Assembly (NCBI GenBank): GCA_964017045.1
Contig: OZ024804.1
Coordinates: 19,950,537-20,014,536, forward strand
Length of the DNA: 64,000 bases
Origin: Omphiscola glabra
Taxonomy: Eukaryota > Mollusca > Gastropoda > Lymnaeidae
Direction of reading: 5' to 3'
Shown: positions 1 to 11,196 of the stretch, piece by piece
How positions within the stretch are numbered: position 1 is the first letter of the stretch
Layout: each line of letters starts with the position of its first letter
Notes under the pieces: model-generated
Database searches by the model: none
What the model was told of the DNA's origin: nothing
Seen by the model: only the letters and a program-made list of their open reading frames with translations
Made by a program: the position numbers and the translations under genes

Positions 1-1878
1 TATCACGATGTGGTCGGGCGGTGAGATTAGACGACGTGTTGCCCACTAACGGTTGGATATCTGATATATGACCATCTGTTGAACCAGGTAATAAGTCGAG
101 CCGTAAGTTCTCTGCTTCTGTGTTTGTTCCTCTGATTCTCGCTTCACTAACGTAAACCCGTGTGTTTCTTGTGTGTTCGTGGCAACCTCGTTTAACGATG
201 AGATCTATGTTACCATCAGACGCACTTAGAACGTTGTCATTATCTTGCACCCCGTGCGACACCCACCAGGTGGGTTTGGTTTGAGAGTGGGCAGAGAATA
301 CAATTCTACAGCGTAAATCATGGTCTGTTAGGATAGAGTCGCTGGATCCGTGCCTAGAGTATGCACTTCTAAACATTATGTCGTACTTCTGCTTACGTCT
401 CTGGCGTAAAGCATAGATACACAAGACGCTTGATGTTATTAAGAATAGACTGATATAAGGAAGTATTATTATTATTAGCAGTATCGTTGTACTTAATGGT
501 TCATTCGTTGAACAACTTTTAAATACGCAGAGACAAACTGTTGTTGAAGAATTGTTTGGTGAAGCAATGTTACATGTCCTACATACACAGAGAAAAACTG
601 TTCTTTTAGAAGAATTGTTTGGTGAAGTAATGTTACACATCACTCGAAGGTCACTGAAAAACGTCGTTACGGATGAAACGTTGTGTGACGTATTGTTACA
701 AATGAAACATAAGTCTTTCCAAATTGGTGTTACAAAAGAAGAGTTTGTTGTCGCATTGTTATTTATTAAACATACGTTACTGAAATGTGGTTCCAAAGAA
801 GAATCATTTAGGCTAATGCACGCATTGTAACATTCAGAATGAAGACACGATTGGAGAGATGCAGGACACTGACTTTCTGTTGCAACCAGGGTTCCGTTGT
901 CACAGGTTTGTTTTGTCATCACATTTAGGCTTGTAGAGTTTTCACAATACTTACGTAAATACAACTTAACTTCATCTTCATTGCAAACGTTTGGCTCATA
1001 ATCCGAAATCCTATATAATAATTTAAAATGCAAATATTAATATAATGTTAGTTTAAAACAAAACACAAAACAAACAGAAACCAAATTAACGAATAAAGTT
1101 AACGTTCAATAAAATGTTGGATTTCTTAAAAAGTTGATCAACGAAAAATAAGAGCAACCCTTAGCTAATACGTTTACGTAAATGCTGTTCAACACGTCGC
1201 CCAAGATGTACACAACGAAAAGATTTACATTGGTCGTGCTCGGTAAAAAAAAAAAAAAAACAGCAGCTCATGTTAACTTCTATTCCAGTATACTGTCTCA
1301 CGTGTATTCTAGGGTTTAATAACTGTGTCTTTCATTTATTTTTATTTTTTTCATTTTGCTTTTTAAAAAAAAAAAATTGAATCCTTATTGCCACTAATGG
1401 AACATCTCATTTTTTTTTTTTTTACATATTTGTATTCATCCTTTAATAATATTTTAAAATCGTATTATGTTTTCTTTAAAGTATTGTTTTGCTCAAACTT
1501 AATTCGTTCCTAAACATCATACGATAGATAATTGTATGTTACACTTTCGAGGTAACTAAGTTCTTAAATCCATTTGCTTGTTCTCCTAGAATCAAAATAG
1601 CATACATCAAAATTAAAATCCTTCTTATGTTTTAATTAAAAATGCCCCCCCCCCCACACCCAAAACTCCCCCCCCCCCTAAAAAAAAACAAAAAAAAACC
1701 CTTATTCTAAAATGAATTTTTAAAAGGTATACTTAATTTCCTGACAAAATGGATTGCACAAGTTGAATGTTCGTCTGTTACATACTCACTGAGAACATGT
1801 CGTGTCATTATCTGTAGTGTAAACTATTGCTAAGAATCCCATCAGAAGCAATAAACATCGATCTACTGTCGCAATCAT
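1..1878 (-). CDS. Two-exon type I membrane receptor, C-terminus beyond the left edge
   Basis: Family not recognised. Exon 1 is 1790-1878: it starts at ATG 1878-1876 and encodes a signal peptide (MIATVDRCLLLLMGFLAIV) followed by DNDTTCS. It ends at a TCTCA|GTGAGT donor in phase 2. The intron is 1011-1789. Exon 2 is 1-1010, entered at an AG acceptor (TATATAG|G), and only the phase-2 frame is open. It encodes a Cys-rich ectodomain with many N-x-S/T sites, then a hydrophobic helix around TTILLIIIILPYISLFLI, then RQRRKQK as a stop-transfer. The tail is open for over 120 residues to base 1 and includes KYDIM, SAYSR and RVYVSE. Unlike its neighbours the tail is poor in tyrosine and includes a Trp-Trp pair (PTWWVS), so it may hold a small folded module. 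The intron phase and layout match the genes at 17 and 50 kb, which supports common origin. The stop codon is not in the window. Confidence 0.72.
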
Positions 1879-2863
1879 ATCTGATTGAAAAGAAAGAAAC
1901 ACACAAAATCTTCCTTTTCTCTAAGTTATGTCAACAAATACATTTTGAATTGAAATATCTACCAACGCCACCGTCTATCAAAAGTGCTTTCTTAACCAGC
2001 GTTTTTTTTTTTTTTAAATGATTCATGGGTTTGTCATTGGTGTCACCAAATAACTAGCTCCATCAAGCTCTTAAGAAGACTGAAAGAAGACGAGTCTGAG
2101 TAGAAATACATTTCGTTTATTGAACTTCAAACAGAAGCAAGTCACAACAAAACCAGTTACTTGACGATTTTGGTGGGCCTTAATTTTAAAATATATTTTG
2201 TTGTAATTGCAGAAAATGGGTCATTTTAATGGCCTGTAACTAAATATCAGACGTTAAATACATAACATTTCCTGATAGTGATGACCAATATTCTGCATCC
2301 GTTCATTCCTCCAATCATTTTTAGTGGTAGATATGATATTTTTAATTGGAATTATTTATTTATGTTTATAATGAAGTGAAAAAAAACACCTAAAAGTATC
2401 CTCTTACATCTTAATTCTAAACAATTGTTATGTTCCGATGACAAGCACCTCTAGTATAAGTTACAGCCTATTAGTATTACTTTTTAGCTTAGTTATTATT
2501 TTATAGTATGCGTCTTTTTTATTCGTGTGAGTAAAATGACAAGGTAATAATGGGAGAGACTGCAATTATGTTGGCAAAAAAGGAAATGAGACACTAAGTG
2601 CTATATTTTAATTTAATTCTGTTTTTTTCTGTTGCTTATTCTCTGACGAGGGCTTCCTGCCGATATGTTCGTTGCTTTGTTGCGTTAATTTTGTAAGGTT
2701 TGGCCATACTTTTTTTTTTTACTCATTTCCTAAGTAAAATTACCAAGAACTTTAGATAATTCTTTTATTCTTTTCGCATTTTTCGCCGTTGTTAATTTAT
2801 TCTTTTGATGGTCTTAAATGATACCCTGCTTGAAGATGATACACTGAAATAATTCAGAGAGTT
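1879..2863. other. AT-rich intergenic stretch
   Basis: No exon or RNA gene seen. The stretch around 2540-2590 (GGTAATAATGGGAGAGACTG) resembles one at 27670-27720, so it is probably a fragment of a dispersed repeat. Short reading frames on the plus strand here are shadows of exon 1 of the leftmost gene or low-complexity sequence. Confidence 0.5.
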
Positions 2864-3214
2864 TATCAACTTCTATGTCCTCAGGATTGGATCATTCAAT
2901 CAAGTTCTTCCAATAATTCCATCATTAGTAACAATAACAACTCAAGTCCTTTTCATAACTATATATAACTTTAATTATCAGGAAACACAAGCACTCAGCT
3001 CTCTTCCCTAAGGTTCTACAACATCACTATTCAACATCCTTTTGTCCAACCGCCATCTACATTCCACTCCTCACACAACACTAAACTAATCCGTCACTTC
3101 CCCTACCCAAATAAGTCACAACATTCACGCACAATATACAACGCTACACGTATACTCTCTAACTCAACATGATTTACTTACAAACATAACTACATTGATT
3201 TCATACCCTTGACA
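2864..3214 (-). repeat. 3' LTR of the minus-strand retroelement
   Basis: 351 bp, near-identical to 7607-7957. Differences seen by eye are the second base of the terminus (TA for TG), two substitutions near 3030, one near 3110 and one near 3150. It ends ...CCCTTGACA. Confidence 0.93.
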
Positions 3215-3229
3215 TATCCCCCCTCTTCC
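3215..3229 (-). other. Polypurine tract of the retroelement
   Basis: On the minus strand the sequence directly before the 3' LTR is GGAAGAGGGGGGATA. This is purine-rich apart from one T, as expected for the plus-strand primer of an LTR element. It fixes the element's orientation. Confidence 0.85.
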
Positions 3230-3522
3230 GCTTAGATTCTACTCCACGATTAGAATCTTCCAAACAAAATTTAAAGTCAGTGTATGAAATTATTAGTTAA
3301 TGTAAAACCATATAACCTTGGCAAAACATCATACAGGAAATTGACATAATCACCATCGATAGTATCAACAAGTCCAAGCGATTATAGTAATAGTCAAAAC
3401 ATGACACATTCAAAAAATTAACTAATGAAACAGGGAAACAATATCCTGACTGCTGAAAAGGAAAAAAACAAATGTCACCATCCGTAGAGTCATTTAGACA
3501 GCCGTCAACTGTCCAGTTGATT

Positions 3523-4170
3523 TTAACAGGGCGGGATATCTCTCTTGTCAGTCGCTTTCCACAAGACGTGTACATCTTTCCCCCATCTAAACATTTCCTG
3601 CTCAAATAACAATACTTTTCCAATGCTTAACACCAAAACAACTCCAAAAAGTACTTTGTCATATGCATAACATAATAATACATTACAAAACAAATCATGA
3701 CACTTCATAAACAGACCAAAACTGCTCTCACCCAACCCCACGTTAGTGAAAACGCTCATCTCCACCACGAAGACTCCATAAAAGCCAGCCCCTCTGTTCT
3801 CACCAAGACCGCCCGAGTCCAAACCAGACCCAACACAAACACGGTTCTCAAGCCTTGAGCAACCATTGACCTCCACACCACTACTAAATTCAGCGCGTGG
3901 ACTACGACCCTCGTAGGTCCACGTGAAGTCGTCCCCAATGACTTCCACTTTGTTGACATTACGTCCCCTTCGTAAAACGGCCCCTGACAAGTTCGTGGCC
4001 TCTACATTGTGACAACCGTTGCTTATCCAGGTTCTAACACCTTCAAAATCAAAACACACATTTTCCTCCTCCACAAAATTCTCATGAAGAAACCCCAAAT
4101 CTTCATCCTTCACAAAACCCAAATTAGCATCCCGCACAAAATCAAAGTCTGCCTCTTGTACATAATCAAA
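3523..4170 (-). pseudogene. Reading frame downstream of gag-like ORF, shifted and broken
   Basis: An open stretch begins after a TAG near 4171, in a frame different from the gag-like ORF. It encodes a run of similar acidic short units (FDFVRDANLGFVKDEDLGF) and then a Gly/Ser/Val-rich part of about 170 residues with no recognisable motif. Before it, the same kind of unit continues upstream in this frame to about 4265, where a T7 run ends the gag-like ORF. That suggests a frameshift rather than separate genes. I see no catalytic or zinc-knuckle motif. It may be the decayed C-terminal part of the gag-like protein or simply the non-coding 3' region of the element. Confidence 0.4.
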
Positions 4171-4273
4171 ATCTCTCTACAGTAAAAAATTCACATATCG
4201 CTGTTGCACATCAACAAAACCTACAGTTTGTACATCATCTTGTACGCCACCAGAGATGGTAGCGTGTACACCA

Positions 4274-5863
4274 TCACAAAAAAATATTTTCATTTCTAAA
4301 CTTTACATCATAAGCATCATCTTGTTCATCAAAAATGATATCTGGTACATTATCAAGATTCACTTGTACATGGTAAAAATGTGTATCACCTGCTTCCACC
4401 AATATTATCTCCTCCCTCGATGCCACGAACGACTCATCGTCCTTACACTCAGTTATGTTTGCATGAGATTCCTCGGGATAACTGATCTCCTCCACAAACC
4501 CTGTAATGTCCCCATCATTTTCCTTTTCCCTAACGGACAAAATAACTTTACGCTCCTCAACTTCACTACTGTCACTGTCGTTATAACAATATGTTTGTGT
4601 TTTTAAAATAATTGCCCGTCGTTCTGCTTTTATTTCCGCCAGTCTAATTTCTTTAATAAGTTTATCTAGTTCGTATTGTCTCTGCTTATCTGACTCTATT
4701 TTTAACTTATCCAGTTCAAATTGTCTCTGTTTATCGGCCTCAACTATTTTTAACTTATCCAGTTCGAATTGTCTCTGCTTATCTTCTTCTATTTTTAACT
4801 TATCAAGTTCAAATTGTCTCTGTTTATCAGCCTCAACTATTTTTAACTTATCCAGTTCGAATTGTCTTTGTTTATCTGGCTCGATTTTTAACTTATCCAG
4901 TTCAATTTGTATCTGTTTATCTGCCTCTATTTTTAACTTATCCAGTTCAAATTGTCTTTGTTTATCTGCTTCTTCTATTTTCAACTTATCCAGTTCAAAC
5001 TGTCTTTGTTTATCTGCCTAGATTTTTAACTTATCCAGTTCAAATTGTCTCTTTTTATCTTCCTCTATTTTTAACTTATCAAGTTCAATTTGTATCTGTT
5101 TATCTGCCTCTATTTTTAACTTATCAAGTTCAATTTGTATCTGTTTATCTGCCTCTATTTTTAACTTATCAAGTTCAATTTGTTTCTGTTTATCTGCCTC
5201 TATTTTTAACTTATCCAGTTCAGATTCATTAATATCAAACTCATTAAATTGTTCATAGGGATCCTCACAGTAAAAGCTGGTAATGCCATCTATATAATTC
5301 TGTTTGGCTGTGCGTTCTACATCTCTCTGTTTGCCAATTAATTTATTTTCAGTTTTATCGTGACAAACCCGATCAACATTTTTATAGGCATTCTCACAGT
5401 AAATACTGGCAATGCCATGTATTTCCTGTTCCTGACTATCATCATCGTCACGGTCCTTAAAGTAATTTGCCTGTCTCTTTAAAATACTTGTTCGTCGTTC
5501 TGCTTCTAACTTCGCAAGTCTAATTTCTTCATCTAGTTTTTGAGTTTCGTATTGCTTCTGTCTATCTCTAGGTTCGTGCTGTCTCTGTCTGGCTGTACGT
5601 TCTACATATCTCTGTTTGGGTGTACGTTCTACATATCTCTGTTTGGATGTACGTTCTACATATTTCTGTTTGACTGTTCGTTCTATGTATCTCTGTTTAT
5701 CTATATGTTCTTGCGCTATCTGCGTTTCTATACGTTCTTGCTCTCTCTGTTTTTCCCACATTCCCTTTATAAATTGCACAAGTTCGTCTCCTTGATAATG
5801 GAGTGCTAAACCCCGACGTCTAATTTCCTGTAACGTCCATTTCTCACTAACATATCCCGTCAT
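4274..5863 (-). pseudogene. Gag-like coiled-coil protein with one in-frame nonsense codon
   Basis: A single frame of 530 codons is interrupted only by TAG at 5020-5018. The N-terminus (MTGYVSEKWTLQ, then a GDELVQFIKGMWEKQ helix) resembles the short helical start of Gag-like proteins in metazoan LTR elements. Four KQRYVERT-type units follow, then a KLDEEIRLAKLEAERR helix. About 13 near-perfect 15-16-residue units of the type ELDKLKIEADKQ come next, highly charged and predicted to form coiled coil. A second EIRLAEIKAERR segment precedes an acidic C-terminus. The nonsense codon falls exactly where every other unit has Glu (GAG to TAG), so it is a point mutation inside the array. No zinc knuckle is visible. 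The Gag assignment rests on its position in the element and overall character. Confidence 0.7.
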
Positions 5864-6097
5864 AGCAATACAGATTAGGGGTGATCATACAGTGAACAAT
5901 AATTTAGATTTAAGGACCAATCGCAGTCTGTTTAAACTAGTTCTGGCAAAAAGTTAAAATCTAAATAGGGTAAAAAATTTAAATATACACACGAAATTTT
6001 ACACAAAAAATGTTATAAAGAAATAAAAATACAACTTGCCTGGTTAGTGGAATGTCCTAAAGGAATGAAACTATTTAAAAACAACACACTTGGACTT

Positions 6098-6460
6098 AAT
6101 TAAGTGTCAATGGTTCTTAGGTTAAGTGTCAATTGTTCTTAGGTTAAGTGTCAATGATTCTCTCACGAACTTCAATGTTACTGGATGGCAATTCACGAGA
6201 CACAGTCATAGGGTGTGGGTGACCAGGACAGGCCACGGGACATCGACAGCTCACTGGACAGGATGTAGGTGAATCGCCGACACTGGACAGTTCGTGGGTG
6301 ACTCCCCAATGCAGGATGGGTGCATAGGCAGCGTGATGCACGATAGGACGTCAATGGCTCGATGATACAGGACATTGATCAACTGGGTGACCGGACAGGG
6401 CCACGGGACATCGACAGCTCACTGGACACTGGACACGATGTAGGCACTCACCGACAGACA
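6098..6460. repeat. Degenerate tandem repeats in the retroelement leader
   Basis: Three copies of a 22-bp unit with TTAAGTGTCAATGGTTCTTA lie at about 6098-6160. A longer duplicated block (GGGACATCGACAGCTCACTG) occurs near 6240 and again near 6410. Short ORFs here are repeat-derived and I do not treat them as genes. Confidence 0.75.
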
Positions 6461-6745
6461 GTTCATATGCAGCTTAATACAGCACTGCAGCGGTCAATAA
6501 CCACTGCGGTCTACAGCAACAGCGGGGTGTGTCAGCGGTGGAAACAGCAAAGGGTGGTGTAAAGCTCAGAAGAATACACCGATCAGCGGCTCATAGCATC
6601 CGACAGGTGCTTTGATTGGGACAGGAGACACAGCTTCCGACGAGCACCCCACACAGCTTCGGACGGATGGGTCAGAATACTTCACACCTCGGACGAGTTC
6701 GGACGAGGATTTTACTTAACAGACTCAGATGAGTTCGGACAGGCG

Positions 6746-6957
6746 ACACAAAGCCTGTTCGGACGACGACACACAGCTTGTTCAGGCGACGACACACAGC
6801 TTGTTCGGGCGACGACACACAGCTTGTTCAGACGGCGACACACAGCTTGTTCGGGCGACGACACACAGCTTGTTCGGGCGACGACACACAGCTTGTTCAG
6901 ACGGCGACACACAGCTTGCTCGGGCGACGACAGACAGCTTGTTCGGGCGACTACACT
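6746..6957. repeat. 23-bp tandem array in the leader
   Basis: About eight to nine copies of a 23-bp unit containing GACACACAGCTTGTTC, with variants that alternate between GGGCGACGAC and AGACGGCGAC. All six frames stay mostly open because of the repeat, which explains the overlapping small ORFs. Confidence 0.9.
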
Positions 6958-6974
6958 GGTAACTTCAGGGCGAG

Positions 6975-7250
6975 GCGTAGTTATTTCACTGGAGCCGGAC
7001 ACGACCTTCGTAACTTCATACAGGGCAGGACATTGTTATTTCACTGTATTTGGACACGACCTTCGTAACTTCATACAAGGCAGGACATTGTTATTTCACT
7101 GTAACTGGACATGACCTTAGTAACTTCATACAGGGCAGGACATTGTTATTTCACTGTAACTGGACACGACCTTCGTAACGTCATACAGGGCAGGACATTT
7201 TATTTCACTGTAACTGGACACGACCTTCGTAACTTCATACAGGGCAGGAC
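6975..7250. repeat. 55-bp tandem array in the leader
   Basis: About 4.5 copies of a unit containing CAGGGCAGGACATTG. Copies begin at 7021, 7076, 7131, 7186 and 7240, giving periods of 55, 55, 55 and 54. Confidence 0.9.
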
Positions 7251-7295
7251 GTAGTTAACTTGAATAACGGCCAGGCGCAGTTAACATAACTAGCC

Positions 7296-7472
7296 TGATA
7301 CAGGACGTAGGTAGTTAATGGAGTCACTGGTGTATGCAACTCATACACACTTGATACAGGACGTAGGTAGTTAATGGAGTCACTGGTGTATGCAACTCAT
7401 ACACACTTGATACAGGACGTAGGTAGTTAATGGAGTCACTGGTGTTTGCAACTCATACACACTTGATACACG
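7296..7472. repeat. 56-bp tandem array in the leader
   Basis: Three full near-identical units beginning at 7296, 7352 and 7408, plus a partial fourth at 7464. Each starts TGATACAGGACGTAGGTAG. Confidence 0.92.
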
Positions 7473-7587
7473 GTGGCATCAGAGCTCCGACCTTGAAACA
7501 CGGGACAGCGACGATACTTGTAACTTCACAAAAGTATAAGAAAGTTCTTGGACTTTACCTCGAGTAAGAAAATGATGTTTTCCAATC

Positions 7588-7605
7588 TCGGACGAGTAGC
7601 CCCCA
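7588..7605 (-). other. Primer-binding site, tRNA-Pro-like
   Basis: Two bases inside the 5' LTR, the minus strand reads TGGGGGCTACTCGTCCGA. The first eight bases and then CGTCC(G/A)GAT-like sequence match the well-known proline tRNA primer site, except for three extra bases (ACT or TAC) in the middle. The assignment is by recognition of the consensus and was not computed. Confidence 0.65.
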
Positions 7606-7606
7606 A

Positions 7607-7957
7607 TGTCAACTTCTATGTCCTCAGGATTGGATCATTCAATCAAGTTCTTCCAATAATTCCATCATTAGTAACAATAACAACTCAAGTCCTTTTCATA
7701 ACTATATATAACTTTAATTATCAGGAAACACAAGCACTCAGCTCTCTTCCCTAAGGTTCTACAACATCGCTTTTCAACATCCTTTTGTCCAACCGCCATC
7801 TACATTCCACTCCTCACACAACACTAAACTAATCCGTCACTTCCCCTACCCAAATACGTCACAACATTCACGCACAATATACAACGCTACACCTATACTC
7901 TCTAACTCAACATGATTTACTTACAAACATAACTACATTGATTTCATACCCTTGACA
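7607..7957 (-). repeat. 5' LTR of the minus-strand retroelement
   Basis: 351 bp with intact TG...CA ends (TGTCAA / TTGACA as a terminal inverted repeat). A symmetrical ACTATATATAACT stretch could act as a TATA box in either direction. GAGTT follows directly at 7958-7962. Confidence 0.93.
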
Positions 7958-10531
7958 GAGTTCTTTAAACAAGCTATAGTTAGATGTCAATTTTTTAAAC
8001 ATTATTTTATGTAAACATATCATTGTAAATTGTGGATGGATTTCAAGCATCTGAATTCACATCCACGAAATAACAATCCCTTTGCTATCTCAGATTCGCG
8101 TACTTTGCCTATCACAGAGGAAGCTCCGTTTAAGAACATAACATAAAAAAAAAAACCGAGCAAGATATATAAGCAAAGACTCTTCACTATTCAGTCAGAA
8201 AAGACTATTTGATAATTAGAATTATAATAACTATCAAGTAATTAAATCAATTAATCTATCATACTTAACGTTAATGATTACGAAGATTAAGTGAGTTCAA
8301 AGGAAATTTAAGCTCAACTACCTTGGCTTCCAAGACATGACTAGACATGAGAACTCTTAATGACAAGAACCACCAATACAACCAACCCATCCCTTGTTCC
8401 CACCAGCAAATCCCCCTTGTCTAGGCCATTGATTACAAGCAGATATTGCAGGTGTCTGGTAAAAATAAAAGTACAAATGAAACTAGAAAATGTGTTACAG
8501 TTACATGGTTTTGTCCTGTGAGTGAAAGAAACTGAACATAAAGAAAGAGCGATGGATTCAAATATTTGATAATAAGGGCTGCTGTAACAGTTTATCGAGA
8601 GAATTACTCACTAAAAGATTAGCACCAAGTCTTACAGTTAGTTATGTAAACAAGAAGACCTATTCATCAACATACTCATGACAAGTCAAAGTGTCTCTGT
8701 CAGTATGCTTGACATAATAGGGTAGCCAAAGAAGTCATCCAAAAAAAAACCCAGATATTTAAAAAGAGAAGGATTATCTTTTATGTCATAAATGTTTCAC
8801 TGATAGTATGGGAACGTATAGAACGGATAAAGATGACTGCTGAACGTAGCATAAGAACCCTTGAACCCAAGTCGTGAGACTATTAAAGCGAAATATTTAA
8901 AAAAATTACCACATATCACGCGAAACAACAATTTACCAGCCCTTCTATATATAAACATACACATTGAAGATTGAAATATTATAAATAAATAAGTATTCGC
9001 AATAACGGGACCTATACGATAGTATATTTCAATATCCAATGAACATATGAAGGTATTGACAGTTCAGAAAATTATATATAATAATACGTTTTAGTCTTAT
9101 TTTCTCTATTGAATGAACGCATAACTAAGGGAAGATTACAATTTTTTCTCAAAAAACAAATCTTAATAGAAAAGTCATAGAATCAATTATTTCAATTTTA
9201 ATTGAAATGTTTTTCGAAGTTTAAAATACCGTAGAAATAATAAAATGTGTTAGAAGAGTTATAATCGGTTATCACAAGACTCTCCTCCCTTTTTTGGGTT
9301 ATAAAAGTGTTTCAAATTATTGAAATGTGAATGATTCCTGGAGTTTGACACGCTTAAACAAAAAAAAAACAAAACAAGCATCGGTTCTTTCAAAATGGGA
9401 CATACTTTTTTTTAACAAAATGGCAAAAAGGAAACCGAAAGTTTCCCTCAAAAAGAAAATCCATCTACATGGTTATTTTTCTGTCACAATGACTTCTTTT
9501 GTGCCTAGGGAAAGTCAAGTTTATCTAAGTAGGTTTCCAAGTGGTGGGAAATAATTGAGAAGTTAAAGGTTTTAGAAGGCACTACTTTCAAGATGACCCA
9601 TGACAGGTTTTGAGCCCCACTTATGAATGGGTGGCACTTTGATCTGATTAACAGGCACATGCCACATAATTACGCGTGTGCAGTTCAGCTGATTATATAA
9701 TATATGTATATATATATATATATAATGTATATATATATATATATAAGCATCTATACAAATATAATTTCATTAAACATAAATTAAGTTCTTAATACAACAT
9801 TTAATACATATATTAGGAGCATTCCATCATATTTATTTAACATAGCACTAGTTCCTCGCTATTTGCTGGTTAACAAAAAGATGAAAAGATTTCAAGTCAA
9901 TTGTGTCAAGTTTATTAAGATTTAATTTCCAATCACACAAAATTAAACATTAAAAAAAAAACGGAAGTATATTTTAAAAGATATTTTTTTTTATTACACA
10001 TACATTGGTACACTTAAAATACAATAAACCTCATATTTATAGCATAAATCATGCACAATAAATAAATATTGTGTACACATAAAAAGCAGTACATATTGTA
10101 ATATTCAGATTCCAATTGAAATGATTCATCGAAGGGGGTAGTGTCGTTTCGATCTTATCTTTTTCAAAACAAGATATCCTAGTTGTTCTGAAATAATTTA
10201 TACATTTATATTTATAACACAAAAATCCATTTCCATTAGTGATCTTTATTTCTTAATGCATCTTTTATATTTTATTGGAATATTAGAAACGATTTGTAAA
10301 ACCTAACGTTAAAAAAATTGAAGAAACGTTATCTTATTATGAAAAACAATCAAATACATTTTTGAAGAAATATTCTGCAAGGGTCAAATATTTTATGGCG
10401 GGTCATTTTAATTTAAAATATTTTTGTTAAATCTGTACATGTCTACACGTCATAAAGATGCATCTCCGTTGAATCGAAATGCGATTGTAAAAATGTATCG
10501 TGTGAGTGATGGTCAAATGTTCCAATATCAT
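7958..10531. other. AT-rich intergenic stretch with microsatellite
   Basis: No convincing exon found. A (TA)n microsatellite lies at about 9700-9745. A minus-strand frame at 8797-9039 has some hydrophobic residues but no splice sites or family resemblance, so I leave it unannotated. Confidence 0.5.
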
Positions 10532-11196
10532 TTACATGTAAGCCTTAGAGGACGGTCTTAAAATTGATTTTCTTGCCTTGTAGCGCCACAAAATAACCAT
10601 TGAAATACCAAAAGTTAAGTTCACTGAGCACAAAACAATAATGAACTTTACATCAAATCTAACGTGTCTGCTTTGTCCTGCACCTGCTGACGTGTTGTGT
10701 GTGGGCATGTTTGTAAATGATGATGGAGACAACGAAGAAATTGTTGTTACGTTTACCATGTCATTCATTTCATCAGAAATGTTTCCTAGAATATGTTCAT
10801 AATTTAATATGCGGGTAGTTTTTGGTTCATACTCGCATTTGGTTGTGTTGTGTTTTACCATCATAAAATTCGGGGAATTCAGTTTCATAGTTACACGATC
10901 TTCATCGTTCCAGGTTAAACCGAAACACTCGAGCAAGCAGTGGTTTTCTGACAACATGACTCCATGGGTAACCTTTATGGACGTGCTGAACTCTCTGTGA
11001 GACTGCTGGCACTTTATGCCAAAAATTCCAGATGGGGGATCTATATTCACTGAACACATCACGCTGAGAGACTTGGTCGAGTTTCCTTGGAACTCTTGCC
11101 TGGTTAGGGGACGTCACGTTCTTGATAGTATTTGATAAAGACACCGTTTCGACTTGACAAGTGTTGATAGGACTGTCGCATAGGCACTGGAGAAAT
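10532..11196 (-). pseudogene. Last exon of a receptor-family gene, frameshifted and nearly tail-less
   Basis: The exon opens at an AG acceptor (TTTTAAAG|A) at 11196 in phase 2. Its first residues, FLQCLCDSPINTC, match the last-exon start of the 17-kb gene (FAACLCTKEVSKC) and the 50-kb gene (FLHCLCMPKTDHC). The reading frame then shifts by one base between about 11110 and 11075. The second frame has N-glycosylation sites, paired cysteines, a helix around KFIIVLCSVNLTFGISMVIL, and a tail of only about 17 residues (RYKARKSILRPSSKAYM). The shift lies by a C4 run (minus strand, 11106-11109), so it could be a sequencing error rather than a real break. Exon 1 was not found. If expressed, it would be a receptor with almost no cytoplasmic part, unlike all its relatives. 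Confidence 0.6.

Larger units (their letters stand above)
2864..7957 (-). mobile_element. Complete non-autonomous LTR retroelement, gag-like only
   Basis: A 5094-bp element bounded by two 351-bp direct repeats (2864-3214 and 7607-7957). By eye these differ at only about five positions. The LTR ends are TGTCAA...TTGACA; the left copy has TA instead of TG. A 5-bp duplication GAGTT flanks it (2859-2863 and 7958-7962). The polypurine tract lies beside the left LTR and the primer-binding site beside the right LTR, so the element reads on the minus strand. Internally, in transcription order, it has a repeat-rich leader (about 7500-6100), a gag-like ORF (5863-4274) and a shorter shifted reading frame (4170-3523). 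No reverse transcriptase, protease, RNase H or integrase can be found, so it would depend on enzymes from a related element. The 5-bp duplication and the tRNA-Pro-like primer site fit a Gypsy-type parent, which is an inference. Confidence 0.92.

Noticed and set aside
552..830. Plus-strand 92-codon ORF
   Set aside because: It lies opposite the Cys-rich ectodomain of the leftmost receptor. The minus-strand frame has splice sites, a signal exon and a helix; this one has nothing.
2645..2690. Hammerhead-like word CTGACGAGGGC...GCC near a repeat
   Set aside because: The conserved GAAA after the stem is not present (GATA instead), and no flanking stems could be drawn. A similar word near 27770 also fails.
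6144..7114. Several overlapping ORFs on both strands at 6.1-7.1 kb
   Set aside because: They come from tandem repeats of 23 and 55 bp that keep multiple frames open. They sit in the retroelement leader and encode only repeats.
8797..9039. Minus-strand 80-codon ORF
   Set aside because: Some hydrophobic residues, but no signal peptide, splice site or match to the cluster.
10902..11144. Minus-strand 80-codon ORF
   Set aside because: Its first part is the true frame of the receptor exon, but after the frameshift it becomes a shadow. It is described within the 10532-11196 entry.
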